Of a stretch of DNA of 64,000 nt, positions 7,985-16,558 are shown piece by piece. Within the stretch, counting starts at the first letter, position 1. The number at the start of each line of letters is the position of its first letter. Made by a program: the position numbers and the translations under genes. The notes beneath the pieces are model-generated. The model saw nothing but the letters and a program-made list of their open reading frames with translations. It searched no databases and had not been told where the DNA came from. This DNA comes from Teichococcus oryzae (lineage in GTDB: Bacteria > Pseudomonadota > Alphaproteobacteria > Acetobacterales > Acetobacteraceae), in the NCBI RefSeq assembly GCF_008386565.1, contig NZ_VUKA01000002.1:62001-126000 (forward strand). Direction: 5' to 3'.

Positions 7985-10753
7985 ATGCAGACCGACGCCC
8001 CCCGCCCCCGCTCCGCCGAAGGCGCCACCCCCGCCATGGCGCAATGGTTCGCCGCCAAGGCGCAGCATCCGGACGGCTTCGTGTTCTTCCGCATGGGCGA
8101 TTTCTACGAGCTGTTCTTCGAGGACGCGCACCGCGCCGCCGCCATTCTGGGCCTGGCCGTGGCGCATCGCGGCGAGCACCGGGGCGAGCCGATCCCCATG
8201 GCGGGCGTGCCGGTGCACGCGCTGGACGGCTATCTGGCGCGGCTGATCCGCCAGGGCCACCGCGTCGCCATCTGCGAGCAGCGGGAAACCCCGGAGCAGG
8301 CCAAGGCCCGCCGCGCCCCCACCATCCGGCGGGAGATCGTGCGCGTCGTCACCCCCGGCACGGTGACGGAGGAAGCGCTGCTGGAGAATGGCCGGCCATC
8401 CTGGCTGCTGGCCCTGGCCCTGGTGGAGGACGAGCTGGGCGCCGCCTGGACGGACCTGTCCACCGGCGCCTTCGCCTGCGAGGCGCTGCCGCGCGCCGAA
8501 TTGCCGGCGCTGCTGGCGCGGCTCGACCCGGCCGAGGTGCTGGCGCCCGAGGCGCTGCTGGATCATCCGGCGCTGCGGGCGATGGCGGAGCGGCTGACCC
8601 CGGCCGAGCCCGCCCGCGACCCGGCCGCGCGCGTCGCCGGCTTCTTCGGCGTCGCCTCGCTGGATGGCTTCGGCAGCTTCGCCCCGCCCGAGATCGCCGC
8701 CTGCGCGGTGGCGCTGGATTATCTCCGCCGCACGCAGGGCCCCGAGGGCGGGGAAGCGGTGGCGCCCCGGCTGCGCCCGCCCGAGGCGCAGGGCGGGCGC
8801 GAAACCCTGCGCATGGACGCGGCCACCCGCCGTTCCCTGGAAATCCTGCGCAGCGAGCGCGGCGACACCCGCAACTGCCTGTTCGCCGCGGTGGACCGGA
8901 CGCTGACCGCCGCCGGCTGCCGCGAGCTGGCGGCGCGGCTGGCGGCGCCGCTGACCAGCCTCGCCGCCATCTCGGCCCGGCATGACGCGGTGCAGTTCCT
9001 GCTGGAAGCGCCGCCGCTGCGCGCCACCCTGCGCGGCTGCCTGAAGGGCGCCCCGGACATGGCGCGCGCCCTGGCCCGGCTGGCGCTGGACCGCTTCGCA
9101 CCGCGCGACCTCGCCGCCCTGCGGGACGGGCTGGCGCGCGCCGAAACGATGGAGGCGGCGCTCGCCGGGGCGGCGCCGCTGCCCCCCCTGCTGGAAGCGG
9201 CCCGCATCGCGCTGCGGCCCGGCGGCTCGCCCCGCGCCGAACTGGCGCGCGCCCTGGCCGCCGAGCTGCCGGCGCGGCTGGAGGACGGCAACCTGGTCGC
9301 CCCCGGCTATGACGGGGAGCTGGACGCGCTGAAGCGGCTGCGCGACGACGCACGCGGCGCCATCGCGGCGATGCAGATGCAGCTGGCGCAGGATTGGGGC
9401 GTCGCCAGCCTGAAGATCCGCCACCACCAGCAATTCGGCTTCCTGGCCGAGATGCCGGCCGCCGCCGGGGAAAAGCTGCTGCGCAGCCCCCCCGCCGCGC
9501 TGGACGGCACGCCGCGCGCGCCGGTGCACCGGCAGACCATGGCCAATGCGCACCGCTTCACCTGCGCGGCGCTGGCCGAGCTGGACCGCCGGCTGGCCGC
9601 CGCCGGGGAACAGGCGCAGAAGCGCGAGGTGGCCGTGGCGCGCCACCTGCGCGCCCTGTGCCTGGAGGCCGGCGGCGCCATCGACACCGCCGCCGCCGCC
9701 CTGGCCGAGATCGACGTGCATGCCGGCTCGGCCGAGATGGCGGCGGGCGGCGCCTGGTGCCGGCCCGAGCTGACAGAGCGCGCCGATTTCGCCATCCGCC
9801 AGGCGCGCCACCCGGTGGTGGAGGCGGCGCTGGCGCGGGCCCGGGGCCCGGCCTTCGTGCCCAACGACGCCGACCTGTCGGCCGGGCGGCGCCTGTGCCT
9901 GCTGACCGGGCCGAACATGGCCGGCAAATCCACCTTCCTGCGGCAGAACGCCATGCTGGTGGTGCTGGCCCAGTCCGGCCTGTTCGTGCCGGCGGCCGAG
10001 GCGCGGATCGGGCTGGTGGACCGGCTGTTCTCCCGCGTCGGCGCGGCGGACGACATCGCCGGCGGCCGTTCCACCTTCATGGTGGAGATGACGGAAACGG
10101 CGGCCATCCTGAACCAGGCCACCGCGCGCTCCCTCGTGGTGCTGGACGAGGTGGGGCGCGGCACCGCCACCTGGGACGGGCTGGCCATCGCCTGGGCGGT
10201 GCTGGAGGCGCTGCATGACCGCATCCGCTGCCGCACCGTCTTCGCCACCCATTTCCACGAGCTGACCGCGCTGTCCGGCAAGCTGCCGGAATTGCAGGTG
10301 GCCCACATGCAGGTGCGGGAGCACCGCGGCGAGGTGGTGTTCCAGCACCTGGTGGCGCCGGGCGCGGCGGAGAAATCCTGGGGGCTTCACGTGGCGCGGC
10401 TGGGCGGCGTGCCGCGCGCGGTGGTGGCGCGCGCCGGCGCCGTGCTGGCGGCGCTGGAAGCCCGCGCCGCCGGGCTGGAGCCGCTTGCGGAGGAATTGCC
10501 GCTGTTCAGCGCCGCAACCCCCGCGCCAGCCCCCGCAGCCTTCCCTGCGGCAACTCCCCTTGGGCCGCAACCGGACGGAGCGTGGCACGAAGTTCTGGAC
10601 GCGCTGGATGCGCTGGACCCGGACGCTCTCTCCCCGCGCGAAGCCTTGGCGGAACTGTATCGTCTCAAGATGCTGCACCGCCGAAACGATGGCGCAAAAT
10701 CCGATCACAAAGCTGTTGCCCCGGCGCGCGGCGCGATAACATCGGTGGAATGA
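7985..10753 (+). CDS. mutS: DNA mismatch repair protein MutS
   Basis: 922-residue ATPase that recognises base mismatches and recruits MutL. The N-terminal mismatch-binding motif FxE is present in MGDFYELFFEDA (about residues 36-46). Connector, core and clamp domains follow, then the ATPase with Walker A TGPNMAGKSTF (about 640-650), Walker B LVVLDEVGRGT (about 718) and FATHFHEL. A Pro/Ala-rich linker leads to the C-terminal helix (VLDALDALDPDALSPREALAELY) that mediates tetramerisation in this family. Start: ATG at 7985 with AGGAAGG seven nt upstream; a GTG one codon earlier is less well spaced. Its stop overlaps the glnD start (ATGA), implying co-translation. Confidence 0.98.
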   Translation: MQTDAPRPRSAEGATPAMAQWFAAKAQHPDGFVFFRMGDFYELFFEDAHRAAAILGLAVAHRGEHRGEPIPMAGVPVHALDGYLARLIRQGHRVAICEQRETPEQAKARRAPTIRREIVRVVTPGTVTEEALLENGRPSWLLALALVEDELGAAWTDLSTGAFACEALPRAELPALLARLDPAEVLAPEALLDHPALRAMAERLTPAEPARDPAARVAGFFGVASLDGFGSFAPPEIAACAVALDYLRRTQGPEGGEAVAPRLRPPEAQGGRETLRMDAATRRSLEILRSERGDTRNCLFAAVDRTLTAAGCRELAARLAAPLTSLAAISARHDAVQFLLEAPPLRATLRGCLKGAPDMARALARLALDRFAPRDLAALRDGLARAETMEAALAGAAPLPPLLEAARIALRPGGSPRAELARALAAELPARLEDGNLVAPGYDGELDALKRLRDDARGAIAAMQMQLAQDWGVASLKIRHHQQFGFLAEMPAAAGEKLLRSPPAALDGTPRAPVHRQTMANAHRFTCAALAELDRRLAAAGEQAQKREVAVARHLRALCLEAGGAIDTAAAALAEIDVHAGSAEMAAGGAWCRPELTERADFAIRQARHPVVEAALARARGPAFVPNDADLSAGRRLCLLTGPNMAGKSTFLRQNAMLVVLAQSGLFVPAAEARIGLVDRLFSRVGAADDIAGGRSTFMVEMTETAAILNQATARSLVVLDEVGRGTATWDGLAIAWAVLEALHDRIRCRTVFATHFHELTALSGKLPELQVAHMQVREHRGEVVFQHLVAPGAAEKSWGLHVARLGGVPRAVVARAGAVLAALEARAAGLEPLAEELPLFSAATPAPAPAAFPAATPLGPQPDGAWHEVLDALDALDPDALSPREALAELYRLKMLHRRNDGAKSDHKAVAPARGAITSVE

Positions 10754-13572
10754 GAAGCTCCGGCGATCTGCCCGACGCCCTTGCCCCGGCCGAACCCGCC
10801 CCCGCCACGCTGCGGCCCCTGCCGGACGTGGTGCTCGACCTTGTGCCGCATGGCGGCGCCCCGGTGCCGCGCGATGTCGCACTGACGCTGCTGCGCCGGC
10901 AACTGGGCCGCATCCAGTCCCGCGTGCAGGAAGCCTTTGAGGCGCATGCCCTGTCCGGCCTGACCGCCGCGCGCATGCTGGGCGAGCTGACCGATGGCCT
11001 GATCTTCGCCATCCATGCCTACACCCTGGCGCAGGTGGGCCCCGTCCAGCCGGCCTCCCCCCAGGCGGGCGCCCCCGATGGCGCCGCCGAGCCGCCCTTC
11101 GTGCTGGCGGCCACGGGCGGCTATGGGCGCGGCGTCCTCGGGCCGTATTCCGACATCGACCTGCTGTTCCTGTCCGACCGGCCGATGGGCGCGCGTGGCC
11201 GGCGCGCGGTGGAGTTCATGCTCTACCTGCTGTGGGACCTCGGGCTGAAGGTCGGCCACGCCACGCGCTCCATCCATGAATGCCTGGAAGATGCGCGCGC
11301 CGACGCCACCATCCAGACGGCGCTGCTCGATGCCCGCTTCCTGGCCGGCGACCCGGCCGTGTTCACCCGCTTCGACGAAGCCTTCACCGAGGCGCGGCAG
11401 CGCTGGGGCATCGGCCAGTTCCTGAGCGCCAAGCGGGCGGAGCGCACCTCGCGCCACAAGCGCTATGGCGACAGCCCCTATCTGGTGGAGCCGCATCTGA
11501 AGGAAGGCCGGGGCGGCCTGCGAGACGTGCAGACCATGTACTGGCTGGCCCGCTACGCCTTCGGCGTGAAGCGCATGCCGGAGCTGGTCGGCCCCGAAAG
11601 CCCCGGCGGCGGGCTGCTGACGGCGCGCGAGGCGCGCGCCTTCCGCCGCGCCTGGGACTTCCTGTGGACGGTGCGCTTCCACCTCCACTACGTCACCGGC
11701 CGCGCCGAGGAGCGCCTGACCTTCGACCTGCAGCCGGTGGTGGGCGCCCGCATGGGCTACACCCGCCACGGCAAGCAGGACGGGGTGGAGCGCTTCATGA
11801 AGCACCTGTTCCTGACCGCGCGGGACGTGGTGCGCCTGTCCCGCCTGCTGGAGCCGGCGATCGAGCGCGCGACGCTCGGCCCGCCCGCCGTCAGCCGCAG
11901 CGCCGACCCGGCGCTGACCAGGGCCGGCCTCGCCATCGCCGACGGCAAGCTGCTGATCATGCCGGACCTGGCGGTGGACCGGGACCCGGGCGTGATGCTG
12001 CGCCTGGTACAGGCGTCCCGCGACCGCGGGCTGGAGCTGCATCCGCTGGCGCATCGCGCGCTGATCCGCAGCGCGCCCTTCGCCGTCGGCATGCGCGGCG
12101 ACGCCCGCGCCAACGAGATCTTCCTGAACCTGCTGGAAGGGCGCGATTCGGCGCGCTGGATGCGGGTGCTGAACGAGGTGGGCTTCCTGTCCCGCTTCAT
12201 TCCCCACTGGGCGCGCATCGTCGGGCTGATGCAGTTCGACACCTACCACGTCTTCACCGTGGAGGAGCACACGATCGAGGCGATCCAGGTGCTCAACGAG
12301 CTGGAGCGCGGCGAGCTGGCCGAGGCCATCCCGGTGGCCAGCGAGCTGATCGGCCAGCTGCATTCCCACCGCGCGCTGTATGTGGCGATGCTGCTGCACG
12401 ACATCGCCAAGGGCCGCGGCGGCGACCATTCGGAGCTCGGCGCCGGCGTCGCGCAGGAGATCTGCCCCCGCCTCGGCCTCACGCCGGAGGAAACCGAAAC
12501 CGTCTCCTGGCTGGTGCTGAACCACCTGCTGGTCAGCCAGACCGCCTTCAAGCGCGACATCGACGACCCCAAGACCATTCTCGACATCGCCGAGGTGGTG
12601 CAATCGCCCGAGCGGCTGCGCCTGCTGCTGGTGCTGACCGTCGCCGACATGCGCGCCGTCGGCCCCAAGGTGTGGAATGGCTGGAAGGCCACGCTGCTGC
12701 GCGAGCTGTATTGGCGCGTGGCCGAGGTGCTGGCCGGCGGCCTGTCCGTGCCGGAGCGCGACGTGCGCGTGGCCCGCGCCAAGCAGGCCGCCGCCTCCAT
12801 GCTGGAAGGCCAGCCCAAGGAATGGGTCGAGCATTTCCTGGGCCTCGGCTATCCCGGCTACTGGCTGAGCTTCGATCCCGAAAGCCATGCCCGCCATGCC
12901 GGCATGATCCGCGAGGCGGAGGAGCGCGGCGCGCCGCTGTCGGTTTCCACCCGCGTGCTGGAGGCGCGGGCGGTGACCGAGGTCACGGTGTACTGTTCCG
13001 ACCATCCGGGCCTGTTTTCCCGCATCGCCGGGGCGCTGGCCGTGGCCGGCGCCACCATTGTCGATGCCCGCATCCACACCATGACCAACGGCATGGCGCT
13101 CGACACCTTCTGGGTGCAGGACGCGCAGGCCGGCAATATCGGCGGGGCCTTCCAGGCGCCGCACAAGCTCGCCAAGCTGTCGGTGCTGATCGAGCAGGCG
13201 CTGTCCGGCCGGCTCAACCTGGTGCAGGAGATCCGCAAGGTCCGGCGGGAGCCGGCGCGGCTGCGCGCCGTGCAGGTGCCGGGCCGGGTGGTGATCGACA
13301 ATTTCGCCTCCAACACCCACACCGTGATCGAGCTGAACGGGCGCGACCGCCCGGGCCTGCTGCATGACGTGACGGGGGCGATCTCGGCCCAGGGGCTGCA
13401 GATCGCCTCGGCCCACATCACAACCTATGGCGTGCGCGCGGTGGACGTCTTCTATGTGAAGGACGTGTTCGGGCTGAAGATCGAGAACGAGCGCAAGCTG
13501 GCCTCGCTGCGGGCGGCGCTGCTGGCCGCCCTCACGCCGCCGCCGCCGGATGAGGAAGCGCTGCCCGGCTGA
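10750..13572 (+). CDS. glnD: GlnD, PII uridylyltransferase/uridylyl-removing enzyme
   Basis: 940-residue cytosolic nitrogen sensor that uridylylates PII proteins when glutamine is low and deuridylylates them when it is high. Order of domains: nucleotidyltransferase with GGYGRG (residues 123-128) and the metal aspartates SDIDLL (135/137); HD domain with LLHDIAKGRGGDHSELG near 549; two C-terminal ACT domains beginning near 746 (TVYCSDHPGLFSRIAGAL) and 857 (VIELNGRDRPGLLHDVTGAI), the glutamine sensors. The start overlaps the mutS stop by 4 nt. Length and domain set are complete. GlnD beside mutS and near murJ is a common alphaproteobacterial arrangement. Confidence 0.98.
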   Translation: MRSSGDLPDALAPAEPAPATLRPLPDVVLDLVPHGGAPVPRDVALTLLRRQLGRIQSRVQEAFEAHALSGLTAARMLGELTDGLIFAIHAYTLAQVGPVQPASPQAGAPDGAAEPPFVLAATGGYGRGVLGPYSDIDLLFLSDRPMGARGRRAVEFMLYLLWDLGLKVGHATRSIHECLEDARADATIQTALLDARFLAGDPAVFTRFDEAFTEARQRWGIGQFLSAKRAERTSRHKRYGDSPYLVEPHLKEGRGGLRDVQTMYWLARYAFGVKRMPELVGPESPGGGLLTAREARAFRRAWDFLWTVRFHLHYVTGRAEERLTFDLQPVVGARMGYTRHGKQDGVERFMKHLFLTARDVVRLSRLLEPAIERATLGPPAVSRSADPALTRAGLAIADGKLLIMPDLAVDRDPGVMLRLVQASRDRGLELHPLAHRALIRSAPFAVGMRGDARANEIFLNLLEGRDSARWMRVLNEVGFLSRFIPHWARIVGLMQFDTYHVFTVEEHTIEAIQVLNELERGELAEAIPVASELIGQLHSHRALYVAMLLHDIAKGRGGDHSELGAGVAQEICPRLGLTPEETETVSWLVLNHLLVSQTAFKRDIDDPKTILDIAEVVQSPERLRLLLVLTVADMRAVGPKVWNGWKATLLRELYWRVAEVLAGGLSVPERDVRVARAKQAAASMLEGQPKEWVEHFLGLGYPGYWLSFDPESHARHAGMIREAEERGAPLSVSTRVLEARAVTEVTVYCSDHPGLFSRIAGALAVAGATIVDARIHTMTNGMALDTFWVQDAQAGNIGGAFQAPHKLAKLSVLIEQALSGRLNLVQEIRKVRREPARLRAVQVPGRVVIDNFASNTHTVIELNGRDRPGLLHDVTGAISAQGLQIASAHITTYGVRAVDVFYVKDVFGLKIENERKLASLRAALLAALTPPPPDEEALPG

Positions 13573-13662
13573 ACCTTCGTCACGGTGCCGCAACCGCGGG
13601 GCGGAAGCGGGGTTAACCCTGCCTGCGCGCCCTGCCGCGCTTCACCTTCGGAGACACAGCGC

Positions 13663-14007
13663 ATGCGCCCTTCCCTTTTGCTGGTCGGTGGTCTTGGCTT
13701 GATGCTGGCCGCCTGCGGATCCCCCAGCGGCCCCCCGTCGGGCGCCGGCGTGACGCCCCTGCCGCCGGGCACGCCTTCCAACGCCAGCTCCACCACCTCG
13801 CCGATCCAGGGCCAGGATGACCTCGGCCCGGGCCGCGCCGGCTCCGGCTTGGCCACGGGCGTTCCTTCCGCCGGCACCGGCCGCATCAACCCGACCCAGG
13901 GCAGCAGCTCGCAGCCGCCGCGCCCCGGCATCGGCCGTCCCGCGGCGCAGTCCGGCACCATTTCCCCGATCCAGGGGCAGGATGACCGCGGCCCCGGCGC
14001 CCGCTGA
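13663..14007 (+). CDS. Small repeat-containing lipoprotein, copy 1
   Basis: 114-residue predicted lipoprotein: signal segment SLLLVGGLGLMLAAC with lipobox LAAC at about residues 16-19, so it should be lipidated and membrane-anchored. The mature part is entirely low-complexity Gly/Pro/Ser-rich and built from modules resembling GTISPIQG followed by SSQPPRPG or QDDRGPG. Three modules are visible (SPIQGQDDLGPG; GRINPTQGSSSQPPRPG; GTISPIQGQDDRGPGAR). The ATG at 13663 has CGGAGA upstream. A paralogue with the same architecture and an almost identical 3' end follows at 14125. No characterised relative is recognised. Confidence 0.75.
   Translation: MRPSLLLVGGLGLMLAACGSPSGPPSGAGVTPLPPGTPSNASSTTSPIQGQDDLGPGRAGSGLATGVPSAGTGRINPTQGSSSQPPRPGIGRPAAQSGTISPIQGQDDRGPGAR
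13954..14003. repeat. 50-bp direct repeat, copy A (3' end of lipoprotein 1)
   Basis: This 50-bp stretch, beginning GGCACCATTTCCCCGATCC, recurs at 14395-14444 with 3 adjacent mismatches (GAT versus AGC). It encodes the shared C-terminal cap SGTISPIQGQxDRGPGAR of the two lipoproteins. Confidence 0.9.
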
Positions 14008-14030
14008 CCGGCACCGGAAGTTCATCAAGC

Positions 14031-14055
14031 GCGGCTGCGCCCATGGCGCAGCCGC
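14031..14055. other. Perfect stem-loop between the two lipoprotein genes
   Basis: Ten-bp arms GCGGCTGCGC and GCGCAGCCGC around the loop CCATG, followed at once by a second possible hairpin (GCAACC-TTTGC-GGTTGC). There is no T-run, so it could be an attenuator, an mRNA-stabilising structure or a Rho-linked end rather than a classical terminator. Confidence 0.6.
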
Positions 14056-14124
14056 AACCTTTGCGGTTGCACGGAATTAATTTCCGCCGTCTCGGTGCGG
14101 CTATCCCATGGAGGAATGCAACCA

Positions 14125-14448
14125 ATGCGTCCAATTTTCGCGGCTCTCGCGGGTCTCGGCCTGGCCCTGACCGCCTGCAACAACAGCCCGATGCCCGCTT
14201 CCGGCTCCGCCGCGCCGCCGCCGGGCAGCCCGACGGCCGGCACCGGCACCATCAGCCCGATCGAGGGCCGCAGCTCCCAGGCGCCGCGCCCCGGCATGGG
14301 CAGCCCGACCGCGGGCACCGGCACCATCAACCCGATCGAGGGCAACAACTCGCAGCCCCCGCGTCCCGGCACCGGCATGCCGACCGCCAATAGCGGCACC
14401 ATTTCCCCGATCCAGGGGCAGAGCGACCGCGGCCCCGGCGCCCGGTAA
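14125..14448 (+). CDS. Small repeat-containing lipoprotein, copy 2
   Basis: 107-residue predicted lipoprotein with signal segment RPIFAALAGLGLALTAC, the cysteine following LTA. The mature chain is three near-identical modules of about 22-24 residues: PTAGTGTISPIEGRSSQAPRPG, written here with key residues P-T-A-G-T-G-T-I; then PTAGTGTINPIEGNNSQPPRPG in the same register; then the cap PTANSGTISPIQGQSDRGPG. It is a paralogue of the gene at 13663 but has its own start region (GGAGG 10 nt before ATG 14125). Function unknown; the lipid anchor plus flexible repeats suggests a periplasmic or surface tether rather than an enzyme. Confidence 0.75.
   Translation: MRPIFAALAGLGLALTACNNSPMPASGSAAPPPGSPTAGTGTISPIEGRSSQAPRPGMGSPTAGTGTINPIEGNNSQPPRPGTGMPTANSGTISPIQGQSDRGPGAR
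14395..14444. repeat. 50-bp direct repeat, copy B (3' end of lipoprotein 2)
   Basis: Partner of 13954-14003, 47 of 50 bases the same. The identity is much higher than between the rest of the two genes, which suggests recent duplication or gene conversion at the 3' end. Confidence 0.9.
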
Positions 14449-14580
14449 GGCTTCGCCGTCTGGACCCGGTCGGCTTTCCTCCTTATCTGGAGGGCGCCGT
14501 TCCGTCGGCCGGGTCCACCCCTCCCCAGGGAGAAGCGGATCGCCGATCTGCCGCTTCTGTTCTGGACCCTTATTCTCGCC

Positions 14581-15144
14581 ATGCCTCGTCGCGGCCGCAG
14601 ACTTTCCCAGTCGGAACAAGCGCTCTGGCGCGCCTATGCCGCCTCGGTGACACCCCTGCCGGGACACGCCCTGCCGGCGCTGCCGGCCGCCCCCCACCTG
14701 CCCGAGCCCCTGCCCGAGCCCCTGTCCGAGCCTGCGCCCGGCCCGGCGCCGGCCGCACGCCCCGCCGCCCCCCGCCTTGCCGCGCCGGCGCCCGTCCAGG
14801 TCGGCCACCAGCCGGGCGGGCTGGACCATCACCGCTGGAAGGATCTCCGCCGCGGCCGCACCCGGCCGGAGCGCACCCTGGACCTGCATGGGCGGCGCGC
14901 CCAGGACGCCTGGCTGGCCGTGCGCAGCTTCCTGTTGTCGGCCCATGCGGAAGGGCTGCGCTGCGTGGCGGTGGTCACCGGCAAGGGGCCGGCCCCGGAA
15001 GGCGGCGTGCTGCGCCGCGAGCTGCCGCACTGGCTGAACAATCCCGAATTGCGGCCGCTGGTGCTGGGCGCCGCCCATCCCGCGCCCAATTCCGGCGTGG
15101 TCCACCTGCTGCTGCGGCGCCGGCGCGGGACGGACCGGCGATGA
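14581..15144 (+). CDS. Smr domain protein
   Basis: 187-residue protein with a C-terminal Smr (small MutS-related) domain, a nuclease/nucleic-acid-binding fold also seen in MutS2 and, in other bacteria, in ribosome rescue nucleases. The two diagnostic motifs are present: LDLHG (about residues 99-103) and VVTGKG (about 129-134), followed by the usual LRRELPHWL. The N-terminal third is a Pro/Ala linker (LPEPLPEPLSEPAPGP). The stop overlaps the next gene's start by 4 nt (ATGA), so the two are translationally coupled. The order smr, XRE regulator and convergent mltA/tim44 is common in this group of bacteria. Exact role unproven. Confidence 0.9.
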   Translation: MPRRGRRLSQSEQALWRAYAASVTPLPGHALPALPAAPHLPEPLPEPLSEPAPGPAPAARPAAPRLAAPAPVQVGHQPGGLDHHRWKDLRRGRTRPERTLDLHGRRAQDAWLAVRSFLLSAHAEGLRCVAVVTGKGPAPEGGVLRRELPHWLNNPELRPLVLGAAHPAPNSGVVHLLLRRRRGTDRR

Positions 15145-15521
15145 CGCCCTTTGGCGCCCGGATGCGCAGCCTGCGGGCGGCGCGTGGCATCACCCTGACC
15201 GAGATGGCGGCCGCCCTGCAGGTTTCCCCCGCTTATCTTTCGGCGCTGGAGCATGGGCGGCGGGGCCGGCCGCCGCCGGGCCTGGTGCATCAGGTGAACG
15301 CGTTCTTCGGGCTGATCTGGGACGATGCGGAGGAGGTGGCGCAACTGGCCCGCCTGTCGCATCCGCGGGTGGTGCTGGACACGGCGGGCCTGCCGCCGGT
15401 GGCCACCGAACTGGCCAACCGGCTGGCGGAACGGATCCGGGCGCTGCCGGAAGGCACCGTGGCCGCGCTGCTGCGGCTGCTGGACGATCAGGAAGCGTCC
15501 GGCCGCGGCTCCAGCACGTAA
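15141..15521 (+). CDS. XRE-family helix-turn-helix regulator
   Basis: 126-residue DNA-binding protein. The N-terminal HTH spans about residues 5-60 with the recognition segment LQVSPAYLSALEHGRRGRPP. The rest is helical with no sensor domain recognised. Translationally coupled to smr by a 4-nt overlap. Its last 34 bp overlap tail-to-tail with the convergent mltA gene, so both 3' ends encode protein on opposite strands. The target is unknown; the protein is a conserved companion of smr/mltA in related genomes (from memory of the neighbourhood). Confidence 0.85.
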   Translation: MTPFGARMRSLRAARGITLTEMAAALQVSPAYLSALEHGRRGRPPPGLVHQVNAFFGLIWDDAEEVAQLARLSHPRVVLDTAGLPPVATELANRLAERIRALPEGTVAALLRLLDDQEASGRGSST

Positions 15522-16552
15522 AGCCGCGCGGGCTCCTTCATCCGCCCCGCGGCCTCGGCCGCCTCCTCCCCCCAGCCCCAGAACAAATCGGCCCGCGCCG
15601 GCCCCTTGATGGCGCCGCCGGTATCCTGCGCCAGCACCAGCCGCCGCAGGGGCGCGCCGGTCAGCGGATGCCGCGCCACGACCCAGACGGGACGGCCCAG
15701 CGGGATCTCCGTCCGGTCCACGGCGATCGAGCGCAGCGGCGTCAGCGCCACGCCGAGCGAGCCGGCCGGCCCCTGATCGGCCCGCGCCGCGGTTTCGCGG
15801 AAGAACACGTAGGAGGGGTTCTCGTCCATCAGGGCGCGGGCGCGCTCCGGCCCGGCGCGTTCCAGCCAGGCGAGGATGGTCTGCATGGACACCTGCTCGC
15901 GCGGGATCTCTCCACGGTCGGCGAGCAGGCGGCCGATCGGCACATAGGCGCGGCCATTCTGCGCGGCGTAGCCCATCCGGCGCACCGTGCCGTCCGGCAG
16001 CACGACCCGCCCGGAGCCCTGGATCTGCAGAAAGAACTTGCGGGCCGGGTCCTCGACCCACAACAGCACCGGGGCCGGGCTGCCGCCCGCCTCGATGCCG
16101 GCGCGGTCGGGATAAGGCGCGAGGCGCCCCGCGGCGACGCGGCCGGCGAGGCGGCGGCCCTTCAGGTCCTCGGCGAAGCGGCCAAGATCGACCTCCACGA
16201 GGTCTTCGGGCCGGCCGCGCAGCGGAACGGGATAGGAGGGGGAGGCGGTGGCGGAGCCGCGCAGCTCCGGCTCGTAATAGCCGGTCATCAGCCCCTCGCC
16301 GGCATCGCGAAGGGTGAAGCGGCGCTCAAAGAAGGCGCGGGCGGCGCCGTGGTCGCCGGGCGGCAGGGCGGACGCCTCGGCGCAGAGCGGCGCCGGCAAT
16401 CCCGAACGAGGGCAACCGGCGACAAAGGCGGGAACCGCCTCGGCCAGCCGGTCCTCTCCCCATCCGGGCAGATCGGCCACCCGCTGCGGGGTGGTGGAAC
16501 AGGCGGCGATGAGGCTGGCCAGCAGGGCCAGCCCACGGAACAGGCGGAACAA
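15488..16552 (-). CDS. mltA: Membrane-bound lytic murein transglycosylase A
   Basis: 354-residue outer-membrane lipoprotein that cleaves peptidoglycan to 1,6-anhydro-muropeptides. The leader FRLFRGLALLASLIAAC carries a lipobox (IAAC). The MltA domain includes GLMTGYYEPEL and the C-terminal 3D-like segment with VARHPLTGAPLRRLVLAQDTGGAIKGPARADLFWGWG, where the family's catalytic Asp region lies. The start is TTG at 16552, only 6 nt after the tim44 stop and with no better in-frame start before the lipobox; translational coupling to tim44 is likely. The 3' end overlaps the convergent XRE gene by 34 bp. Length normal. Confidence 0.95.
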   Translation of the reverse strand: MFRLFRGLALLASLIAACSTTPQRVADLPGWGEDRLAEAVPAFVAGCPRSGLPAPLCAEASALPPGDHGAARAFFERRFTLRDAGEGLMTGYYEPELRGSATASPSYPVPLRGRPEDLVEVDLGRFAEDLKGRRLAGRVAAGRLAPYPDRAGIEAGGSPAPVLLWVEDPARKFFLQIQGSGRVVLPDGTVRRMGYAAQNGRAYVPIGRLLADRGEIPREQVSMQTILAWLERAGPERARALMDENPSYVFFRETAARADQGPAGSLGVALTPLRSIAVDRTEIPLGRPVWVVARHPLTGAPLRRLVLAQDTGGAIKGPARADLFWGWGEEAAEAAGRMKEPARLYVLEPRPDAS

Positions 16553-16558
16553 GCGGGA

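Noticed and set aside
7949..10882. 977-codon open frame antisense to mutS
   Set aside because: Low-complexity Arg/Gly translation; mutS on the other strand is complete.
13663..14448. Possibility that the lipoprotein repeats are a frameshifted remnant of one larger gene
   Set aside because: Each copy has its own ribosome site, lipobox leader and stop, and the modules are in frame with their leaders.
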